Source: CAZNXJ01 sp964577115 (lineage in GTDB: Bacteria > Planctomycetota > Planctomycetia > Pirellulales > Pirellulaceae). From it: a stretch of DNA of 64,000 nucleotides. The DNA lies in the NCBI GenBank assembly GCA_964577115.1, contig CAZNXJ010000004.1, positions 186,001 through 250,000 of the forward strand. The letters are read 5' to 3'. Position 1 is the first letter of the stretch, and every line of letters starts with the position of its first letter. Below are positions 44,876-51,593 of this stretch, one piece after another. The notes beneath the pieces were generated by a model, which worked only from the letters and a program-made list of their open reading frames with translations, was not told the origin of the DNA and made no database searches. Made by a program: the position numbers and the translations under genes.

Positions 44876-45880
44876 ATGAGCTCCGTTGCGCAGCGTGCCG
44901 AACAACTTTGGTCCGACTTTGTGCCGCATTTCTGGCTGCGGACCGGTCATGCACAGACGATCTTCGCTGCCTGGCACGCCGCTAAAGGGATCCCCTATCT
45001 CGCGCAGCAGCACGTGATACCGACGACCGAGGGCGATCAGCTCGTCCTGCACGACGACTGCCCTGCGGATTGGTCGCCCGGCTCGCCTTGTGTGCTGCTG
45101 ATTCATGGGCTCGGCGGCTCGCACCAGTCGCCCTACATGGTTCGCATCGCTCATAAACTACGCGAGCGTCACCTGCGCGTTTTTCGGCTCGACATGCGCG
45201 GCTGCGGCGCGGGGTTTCGCCTGGCCCGCAAGCCGGGGCACGCGGGACGCAGCGAAGATGTTGGGGCGAGCCTCGAACGGATCCAGCAGCTCTGTCCCGA
45301 TGCGCCCCTCGACCTTGTCGGCTTCTCGCTGGGCGGCAACGTGCTGCTCAAAGCGCTTGGCGAATGGGAAAGCAATCCGCCACCGGTAGTTCGCAAGGCT
45401 TTGGCGGTAGCACCCCCGATCGATCTTGTCGCGTGCTCGCGCAACATCGAACGACGCCGCATGTTCCTGTACAACCGCTGGTTCGTCCGGTGTCTTGTTC
45501 AGCAGGTCGCGTTGCGGCGGAGTTTCGTCCCTGAGATCGCCGAACTCGAGCCGCTTGGGCGGCTACGAACGCTGTACGAGTTCGACGACCGCGTGACGGC
45601 TCCGCTGAGTGGCTTTCGCGGGGCCGAGCATTACTATGCCGAGTCGAGTGCCAAACACCGGCTCGGCGCCATCCGCGTTCCGACGACGATCGTCTCGGCC
45701 CTCGACGATCCGATTGTGCCCGCGTTTATTTACGACGACGTCCGCCCGACCGAATCGCTGGGTATCGAGTTATGTCGCGGAGGCGGGCACATGGGCTTCT
45801 TCGCGGCCCCGTCGGCTGATCGCCGCGACTGGTACTGGCTCGATGACCGCGTCGTACGCTGGGTACTCAGCCCCCCCTGA
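44876..45880 (+). CDS. alpha/beta hydrolase of the YheT/ABHD type
   Basis: A 334-residue cytoplasmic hydrolase. The start at 44876 (MSSVAQRAEQLW) is chosen because the family N-terminus (FWLRTGHAQTIFA) begins soon after it; the frame stays open upstream without family similarity. Motifs: oxyanion region LLIHGLGGSHQSPY, RLDMRGCGAG, nucleophile in GFSLGGN, acid in SALDDPIVP and His in GGGHMGFF. This is the YheT group of predicted esterases/lipases (UPF0017). It is divergent from the TolC-like gene with a 207-bp spacer, and followed after 179 bp by ku on the same strand. Its relationship to the biosynthetic locus is unclear; it may be a housekeeping neighbour. Confidence 0.85.
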   Translation: MSSVAQRAEQLWSDFVPHFWLRTGHAQTIFAAWHAAKGIPYLAQQHVIPTTEGDQLVLHDDCPADWSPGSPCVLLIHGLGGSHQSPYMVRIAHKLRERHLRVFRLDMRGCGAGFRLARKPGHAGRSEDVGASLERIQQLCPDAPLDLVGFSLGGNVLLKALGEWESNPPPVVRKALAVAPPIDLVACSRNIERRRMFLYNRWFVRCLVQQVALRRSFVPEIAELEPLGRLRTLYEFDDRVTAPLSGFRGAEHYYAESSAKHRLGAIRVPTTIVSALDDPIVPAFIYDDVRPTESLGIELCRGGGHMGFFAAPSADRRDWYWLDDRVVRWVLSPP

Positions 45881-46059
45881 ACAACCGGCCGCACCACACC
45901 CTTCGATACCCTCTTCCCCGTCGGCTCTCGGAGCGGCTCGACGCGCGACCGCCACACCTGTTCAGTAGAAGGGCGCTTCCCAAGAATGCTAGCATTAGTG
46001 TCTCGGGTGTTCTCCCCGGACGCTTCCGCCGAGCCGTCCCTAACGTAGAGAGCTGTCGC

Positions 46060-46965
46060 ATGCCTCGTTCGAGTTGGTCCGGCTATCTGAAGCTCAGCCT
46101 CGTGTCGGTCCCGGTGAAGGCCTACACCGCGTCGAATCCCAGTGGGAAGCGAATTGCGCTGAACCAGCTTCATGACGAATGCCACAGCCGGATTCGCTAC
46201 CAGAAGGTCTGTCCGATTCACGGCGAAGTGTCGCAGGATCAGATCGTTTCGGGATACGAGTACAGCAAGGGTCAATATGTGGTGATCGACCCCAGCGAGC
46301 TGGACAAGCTGCGGACGCAGAATGACAAGTCGATTACGATTGACGCCGTGGTGAACGCGGGCGAGATCGACCCCGTATACTACACGGACCGTACGTACTA
46401 CCTGTTGCCGGATGGAGCGATCGGGCACAAGCCGTACAATCTTATCTTGAAGACGCTGGAGGATCAGCGTTTCGAGGCGGTGGCGCGCGTCGTGCTTTCC
46501 AACCGCGAATCCCTGGTCCTGTTGCGGCCGTACGATCATGTGCTGACAATGACCGTGCTGAGCTACAAGAACGAGATCAAGGAGTCGGCGGGTTTTCGTG
46601 ACGAGATCGTGCCGACGGACCTCAGCGACCAGGAAGTGAAACTGACTCGGCAGCTGATCGAGGGAATGAAACGAGACGCCTTTGATCTCGGCGAGTACCA
46701 TGACGAGTACACCGAAAAGCTCACGATGGTGATTGAGGCGAAGGTGGCGGGCAAGGAGATTGTCAGCCAGCCGGCCGCCGAAGAGCCGGGCGTGATTAAT
46801 TTGATGGACGCGCTGAAGGCAAGTGTTCAGCGTGTCAAACCGCCTCGGAAACAAAAGGCCGCGCCGGCCGCCGAAAAACCGGCGAAACCTCCCAAGCGGA
46901 AGGCGCCGAGCGCTCGCACGCGTTCGACCGGGAAGGCGGCGGGCAAGAAAAAGAAATCCGGTTGA
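46060..46965 (+). CDS. ku: Ku protein, bacterial non-homologous end joining
   Basis: A 301-residue bacterial Ku homologue. It opens SWSGYLKLSLVSVPVKAYTA, the Ku signature, and continues with LNQLHDECHSRIRYQKVCP, YEYSKGQYVVI, PVYYTDRTYYLLPDG and LTMTVLSY. The core ends near residue 245. The remaining 55 residues are a Lys/Ala/Pro-rich tail (KPPKRKAP, AAGKKKKSG) like the DNA-binding C-termini of other bacterial Ku proteins. It forms a homodimeric ring on DNA ends and recruits LigD, which is not in this window. An unusual BRCT-MerR-TPR gene follows 103 bp later on the same strand and may be co-transcribed. Confidence 0.95.
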   Translation: MPRSSWSGYLKLSLVSVPVKAYTASNPSGKRIALNQLHDECHSRIRYQKVCPIHGEVSQDQIVSGYEYSKGQYVVIDPSELDKLRTQNDKSITIDAVVNAGEIDPVYYTDRTYYLLPDGAIGHKPYNLILKTLEDQRFEAVARVVLSNRESLVLLRPYDHVLTMTVLSYKNEIKESAGFRDEIVPTDLSDQEVKLTRQLIEGMKRDAFDLGEYHDEYTEKLTMVIEAKVAGKEIVSQPAAEEPGVINLMDALKASVQRVKPPRKQKAAPAAEKPAKPPKRKAPSARTRSTGKAAGKKKKSG

Positions 46966-47068
46966 GGCACGCTTGCCGGGCGATGCACTGCGAGCGTTCC
47001 TCGTCAAGCGGCCCGGCTGTACCGCCATAAGGATTAGCGGGGAAATACGAGTGACGGAGCATATTGCC

Positions 47069-48229
47069 ATGAGCGTTGCGGCGCGAAGCGGCCCCTGCCC
47101 GAGCGACCTCGCGGGCCAGCATGTCGTGTTTACGGGCAAAATGGCATCTATGACGCGTCGGGAAGCGCGACAGCTTGTCGCGGCGCGGGGCGGCCAGTGC
47201 GGGCGCCAGGTCACGCGGCAGACGACGATGCTGGTGATTGGTCAGGAGCGCTGGCCTCTGGAAGCCGACGGGCGGATGACGAGGAATCTCCGCCGAGCTC
47301 AATATCTTCAGCAGCGTGGCACGCGTATCGAGGTGGTGGGCGAAGAGGCGTTTCTTGAACGCCTGGGGCTCAGTGAGCTACGCCAAGACGCCTGCCGCCG
47401 CTATTCGCTGGCCCAGCTCACACGACTCGTCGGCCTCTCGCGGGACCGTCTGCGCGGCTGGATCCGCGCAGGCCTGATCGAGCCGGTGGAAACCGTGCAT
47501 GGCGTGCCGCTGTTCGATTTCAGCCAGGTGGCGGCGGCCAAGTCGTTATGGCAGCTGAGCGCCAGCGGTGTTACGACCGACCGCTTGCGACGCAGTTTGG
47601 AACAGCTTCGCCGTTGGCTGCCGCATGCGCGGGAATCGCTGGCGCGCCTGCATTTGCTCGAAGGCGAATTGCTGCTGCGCTGCGATGACGGGCTCGCTCA
47701 GCTGAACGGCCAAATGCTGATCGAGTTCGACGCGCCCAGCAGTACGGAGCCCGCAGCGCTGCACTTACCGGAAGACGCGGATGCGGCGTTCGACCGGGCC
47801 CGGCAGCTCGAAGAGCTCGGCGAATACGAAGATGCCGTACGCGCCTATTACGGTTGGCTCCAGCAGTTCGGCACGGACGCGCATGTGATCTTTAATCTTG
47901 CCAATTCATTGACGGCGCTGGGTCGCACCGAAGCGGCGCTCGAGCGGTATCGCCAGGCGGTGGAAGTCGATCCGGAGTACGTCGAAGCGTGGAACAACCT
48001 GGGGGCGGCGCTGGCATCGGCCGGCGAGCTGGAGGAAGCGCGCGAGGCGTTTGAAATCGCCATCCGGCTGGTCCCCAATTACGCCGATGCGCTCTACAAC
48101 CTCGCCGATACGCTCGACGAAATGGACCGCCCGGCCGAAGCTCGCACGTACTGGGCCCGGTACCTCGACGCGGATCGTGAAAGCCCCTGGGCCGATCACG
48201 CGCGCAGCCGACTCGAATGTCGCTCGTGA
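47069..48229 (+). CDS. BRCT - MerR-type HTH - TPR protein
   Basis: A 386-residue multidomain protein. Residues about 10-95 are a BRCT domain: LAGQHVVFTGKMASMTRREA, GGQCGRQVTRQTTMLVIGQ. Residues about 110-185 are a MerR-type winged helix: YSLAQLTRLVGLSRDRLRGWIRAG, then VPLFDFSQVAAAKSLWQL. From about 250 to the end are TPR units (AFDRARQLEELGEYEDAV, VIFNLANSLTALGRTEAAL, AWNNLGAALASAGELEEA, ALYNLADTLDEMDRPAEA). The start at 47069 has GGAG nine bases upstream; a GTG at 47051 is an alternative. The combination suggests a DNA-binding scaffold that reads a modified or damaged DNA state, but no function is established. Its position next to ku makes a DNA-repair or stress-response link plausible. Confidence 0.85.
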   Translation: MSVAARSGPCPSDLAGQHVVFTGKMASMTRREARQLVAARGGQCGRQVTRQTTMLVIGQERWPLEADGRMTRNLRRAQYLQQRGTRIEVVGEEAFLERLGLSELRQDACRRYSLAQLTRLVGLSRDRLRGWIRAGLIEPVETVHGVPLFDFSQVAAAKSLWQLSASGVTTDRLRRSLEQLRRWLPHARESLARLHLLEGELLLRCDDGLAQLNGQMLIEFDAPSSTEPAALHLPEDADAAFDRARQLEELGEYEDAVRAYYGWLQQFGTDAHVIFNLANSLTALGRTEAALERYRQAVEVDPEYVEAWNNLGAALASAGELEEAREAFEIAIRLVPNYADALYNLADTLDEMDRPAEARTYWARYLDADRESPWADHARSRLECRS

Positions 48230-48368
48230 TGTCCTTGGGGCGCGGGGACTGTTGGCAGGCGGGCGCCGTCCGCCCGAGCCTGGGTGGCACATGATGTGCA
48301 TTCTTTCCGTGTGCTCTTGCATTACTGCTCGAAACGGCAGGTCGATCAAAGCAAGCGAGGAGACACAC

Positions 48369-49091
48369 ATGCGATTTTCCGACCTCGGCCACAATCTTCA
48401 CATCGAGTTGGACACGAAGCAGTGCGAGCTTTCGCCGGCAGAAATCGCGAAGTTCGAGTCGGGACTCGCCCCATTACGGGAGCCTGTCCGGGATTTTCCA
48501 AAGAGCCATCTGTATATCACCGTCATCTTCCATCCGCGCAGCAAAGATTATCACGTCAAGACCAGCCTCGTTCTCACGGGGCGGACGCTCTTTACAGGCG
48601 ACCGCGACGTGCTGGCATACCCGGCTTTTGAACGCTGCGTGAAGAAGCTGGTGAAGAAGGTCAATCATTACAAGGCGAGCCTCGGCGCCGACGCCGATAC
48701 GGCCAAGCACGAGAAAGGCACCTACCAGACGGTCCTGCCAACGCAGGAGCCGTCGATCGAGGAGCTCCAGCAATCTGTGGACGCTGGGGACTATGCCGAG
48801 TTCCGGCGTATTACGTATGTGTATGAGGAACCCGTACGCAAGCGTATCGGTCGCTGGATCCAGCGTTATCCCGACTTCGAAGCGCAGCTCGGAGAGCGGC
48901 TCTCGATCGAGGACATCGTCGAAGAAGTGTTCTTGAATGCCTTCGATCAATTCCCCCAGCGTCCCCAAGCGCAGCGTCTCGGACAATGGCTCGAGGAGTT
49001 GATTGATCCCTCGATCAAGCAGATCTTCCGCCATCCCGACGAAGAGCTGGAGAACATCAACTTCGCTCGCTCGCTCCGCGAACAGCCGTAA
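48369..49091 (+). CDS. HPF/RaiA-like domain fused to a sigma-70 region-2-like helical domain
   Basis: A 240-residue protein; GAGGAGA lies about seven bases before the ATG. The N-terminal half (about 10-110) has the S30AE/HPF pattern: Y..VIFHPRSKDYHVKTSLVL, then GRTLFTGDRDVLAYPAFERC and VKKLVKKVNHYKASL. The C-terminal half (about 150-230) has RKRIGRWIQRYPDF and LSIEDIVEEVFLNAFDQFPQ, resembling region 2 of ECF sigma factors, but region 4 is missing. A ribosome-hibernation factor domain joined to a partial sigma-like domain could link translation and transcription under stress. The second domain may have lost RNA-polymerase or promoter binding. It is monocistronic, with a terminator-like hairpin after it. 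Confidence 0.72.
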   Translation: MRFSDLGHNLHIELDTKQCELSPAEIAKFESGLAPLREPVRDFPKSHLYITVIFHPRSKDYHVKTSLVLTGRTLFTGDRDVLAYPAFERCVKKLVKKVNHYKASLGADADTAKHEKGTYQTVLPTQEPSIEELQQSVDAGDYAEFRRITYVYEEPVRKRIGRWIQRYPDFEAQLGERLSIEDIVEEVFLNAFDQFPQRPQAQRLGQWLEELIDPSIKQIFRHPDEELENINFARSLREQP

Positions 49092-49130
49092 CGCAAAAGC
49101 TGCTCGCGCGCAAACCGAGCGCAAACGGTG

Positions 49131-49167
49131 TGCACCTCCCGCGCGCGTCAGCGTGCGGGAGGGGTGC
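49131..49167. terminator. GC-rich hairpin between convergent genes
   Basis: GTGCACCTCCCGC is followed, after a short loop, by GCGGGAGGGGTGC, an inverted repeat with a two-base bulge. It sits in the 93 bp between the convergent HPF-like and ActP genes and could act in both directions, although only a weak T-run follows. Confidence 0.45.
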
Positions 49168-49184
49168 TCTTCACCTTGATGCCT

Positions 49185-50930
49185 TTACACGCGTGGCGTG
49201 TCACGGTCGCGCGTCAGCAGCGACACGACGATTAGCACTGCAAATCCGAGCGGAATGGTGACGATGCCGGGCTGGCTAAAGGGCACGATCGCATCTTCCG
49301 CTTTCAGGCCATACACGGACGCATACGTCTCGCCGCTCAGCAGGATCCACGCCAGCGACGAAATCATGCCGACGAGGATGGCCGCGGTGATGCCTTGCCG
49401 GGTAGCACCTTTCCAGAACAGTGCCATCACGAGCGCGGGAAGATTGGCGGACGCCGCAACGCTGAAGGCCCAGCCTACCAGGAAGCTGACGTTCATTCCC
49501 TGGAAGAGAATCCCCAGCGCGATCGCAATCCCGCCGACGACAACAGCGGCGATCTTGCCGAGCCGCACTTTCTCGTGGTCCGTCAGGTCGAGGCCCATGA
49601 AGCTGTCGAGGACGTCGTGAACGACAGCGCCGCTGGCAGCGACGATCAAACCGCTGACGGTTCCGAGCACCGTGGTAAAGGCAATGGCGGAGATGACGGC
49701 GAAGAGCAGTTCGCCGAAACTACGCGCGAGCAGCGGAGCGGCCATGTTGCTGTCGGTGACGTCAATTGCGCCGCTGGTCATCGCTCCAAGGCCCATGTAG
49801 AGCGTCAGAACGTAGAAGAAACCGATACTGCCGATGCCCACGGCCGTGCTCTTCCGCGCCGCAGATTCATCGCGAACTGTGTAGTAGCGAATGAGAATGT
49901 GGGGCAGCGACGCCGTACCGCAAAAAAGCGCCAGCATCAGCGAGAGGAAATTGATTTTTGGCGCGAGTGCGTCTCCGCGGATCCCGCGAAACGCGGGCAA
50001 TTTGCCAGGGCGCAACACCTCGGCACCGGAGGTCGGTTCGGGGACATACGTCGTTCGCGTTGTTCCATCCGAGCTTTGCGATGTCTCGGCATTCCACAAC
50101 ACGACCGTGCTCTTGCTCAGCACGCGGAAGAATTCCAGCGGCCCGACGGGGCCGGTGCGCTCCTTCCCATCGGGAAGTTCGCTGATGTGCCCGACGGGTC
50201 GCAGCGACGCTTGCCCCGATCCATTACCACGCGGAAGACCGTTCACGAGCACCCCTCCGTTGGAGTTGGTTTCAATGGACTGAGGTGCCATCGCCTCGGG
50301 GCTCGGATCGGCGACGAATCCTCGATTGAGGATCAGCACGGTCAGCACGGTGCTGAAAGCGACGAGCAGCCCGCCTTTCATGAACTGCACGTACGTCGTG
50401 CTCGCCATTCCCGCCGTCGCCACGATCAGCACGACCACAGCGCCGACGAGGACCACGCCGACCCAGTGCGGCATACCGAGCAGCGGCTGAATCAAGACTC
50501 CCGCGCCGACCATTTGCGGAATCAGGTAGAAGACGCTGACGGCAAGCGTACTGATGGCCGCGGCCATCTTAATGCTGGGCGATTGGAAGCGAGCGTCCAG
50601 GGCATCGGCAAACGTATACTTACCCAGCCGCCGCAGCGGCTCGGCAATAACGAACAGCGCGACCACCCAGCCGGCGAGATAACCGATCGAGTACAGAAAG
50701 CCATCGTAGCCATAAAAGGCGATCATGCCGCAAATGCCGAGAAACGACGCAGCGGAAAGGTAATCGCCCGCGAAGGCAACGCCATTGACGAACCAATGAA
50801 TCTGCCCGCCAGCGGCGAAATAGCCGTGCGCACTGCGGACTCGGTTGGCGAGATAAAAACTGAGGCCGAGCGTGATCGCGACGAAGACACCGAAGACCGC
50901 GACCGAGAGGAGCGTGGTCTCATGAATCAT
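49185..50930 (-). CDS. actP: sodium/solute symporter, cation acetate symporter (ActP) type
   Basis: A 581-residue membrane protein of the SSS family with about 13 hydrophobic segments. It has the family pattern SAHGYFAAGGQIHWFVNGVA followed by GDYLSAASFLG, close to ActP and its relatives. A long hydrophilic insertion (about residues 205-320, rich in G, S, T and P) lies between two helices, ahead of SLMLALFCGTASLPHILIRYYT; many ActP-like proteins outside the enterobacteria carry such a loop. The substrate is probably acetate or another short monocarboxylate, driven by sodium. It overlaps the upstream DUF485 gene by 4 bp, as in the classical yjcH-actP pair. Confidence 0.88.
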   Translation of the reverse strand: MIHETTLLSVAVFGVFVAITLGLSFYLANRVRSAHGYFAAGGQIHWFVNGVAFAGDYLSAASFLGICGMIAFYGYDGFLYSIGYLAGWVVALFVIAEPLRRLGKYTFADALDARFQSPSIKMAAAISTLAVSVFYLIPQMVGAGVLIQPLLGMPHWVGVVLVGAVVVLIVATAGMASTTYVQFMKGGLLVAFSTVLTVLILNRGFVADPSPEAMAPQSIETNSNGGVLVNGLPRGNGSGQASLRPVGHISELPDGKERTGPVGPLEFFRVLSKSTVVLWNAETSQSSDGTTRTTYVPEPTSGAEVLRPGKLPAFRGIRGDALAPKINFLSLMLALFCGTASLPHILIRYYTVRDESAARKSTAVGIGSIGFFYVLTLYMGLGAMTSGAIDVTDSNMAAPLLARSFGELLFAVISAIAFTTVLGTVSGLIVAASGAVVHDVLDSFMGLDLTDHEKVRLGKIAAVVVGGIAIALGILFQGMNVSFLVGWAFSVAASANLPALVMALFWKGATRQGITAAILVGMISSLAWILLSGETYASVYGLKAEDAIVPFSQPGIVTIPLGFAVLIVVSLLTRDRDTPRV

Positions 50931-51238
50931 CGGTTCACCTCGCTCTTCTCCACAGCAGGCCCGTCTACTTCTTCATCGGTGATTCGGCACAACCAGGAGT
51001 AGACGAGGGCGAGCACCAGCGCGGAGGCGATCAACCCAAAGCCGTACCAGATGGCGAGGTTCACACCAGCAAAAGGAACGCTGTCCATCCACTGTGGAAC
51101 GAACGTATTGATCAATACGAACGCGGCGTACAGTGCGAGATAAAACACGAATAGGATCATCCCGTAACGAGCGTTTCGCGCGGCGATGTGTGCCGGCTGA
51201 AACGTTCGCTGCTCGTCGCCGTGGTCCCAATGCCCCAT
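50927..51238 (-). CDS. DUF485 (YjcH-like) small membrane protein
   Basis: A 103-residue protein with two transmembrane helices (ILFVFYLALYAAFVLIN and WYGFGLIASALVLALVYSWL), the DUF485 pattern. It lies immediately upstream of the ActP-type symporter with a 4-bp overlap, the standard arrangement of yjcH with actP. GGAGG lies about ten bases before the start. Its role in the transporter is not established. The N-terminus is hydrophilic (HWDHGDEQRTFQPAHI), and the short C-terminal tail is acidic (ITDEEVDGPAVEKSE). Confidence 0.85.
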   Translation of the reverse strand: MGHWDHGDEQRTFQPAHIAARNARYGMILFVFYLALYAAFVLINTFVPQWMDSVPFAGVNLAIWYGFGLIASALVLALVYSWLCRITDEEVDGPAVEKSEVNR

Positions 51239-51593
51239 GGCCGTATTTGCCTCCGGTTCAGGTGATTGACTTCAGGTCGCTCGGCACAGGCCCAAGCAGC
51301 CCGATTATGGTTGCTCCCGCAACGCCTCACTAGCCCCAACCCCCGCCGTCACGGGACGAGAAGCATCCATCGGTGGCGATTGCGCGGGTGCGGCAATTTC
51401 TCGTACTTGCCCGGCGCCGCTGGCGGTCGCTCACCCCCTCCCGCTCGCCAGCCGCACCGCTTGCGGCCTCCCACGCGGTGCGATCAACCAATTAAAATCA
51501 ACGATCGCCCGCGCGGGGTGCGCGCCCAGCAGTATGCCGCCGCGTCCCCTGAACCACCTCGCCTTCTCCCGTTTTGCACAACGAGATTCGCTC
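51239..51593. other. 355-bp divergent intergenic region, no feature recognised
   Basis: This region separates the divergent DUF485 and haem-dehydrogenase genes and should contain both promoters. A short AT-rich patch (AACCAATTAAAATCAA) lies near 51487. No hairpin, repeat or RNA gene is convincing. Confidence 0.3.

Noticed and set aside
46823..47068. Upstream extension of the BRCT-MerR-TPR reading frame into the 3' end of ku
   Set aside because: The extra codons are an out-of-frame reading of the Lys-rich Ku tail and spacer; the BRCT domain starts just after 47069, where a ribosome binding site is present.
49395..51002. A 535-codon open frame on the + strand opposite the symporter gene
   Set aside because: Its composition is that of an antisense shadow in GC-rich DNA (runs of R, D, E, H and Q without hydrophobic core or domain), while the minus strand encodes a clear ActP-type transporter.
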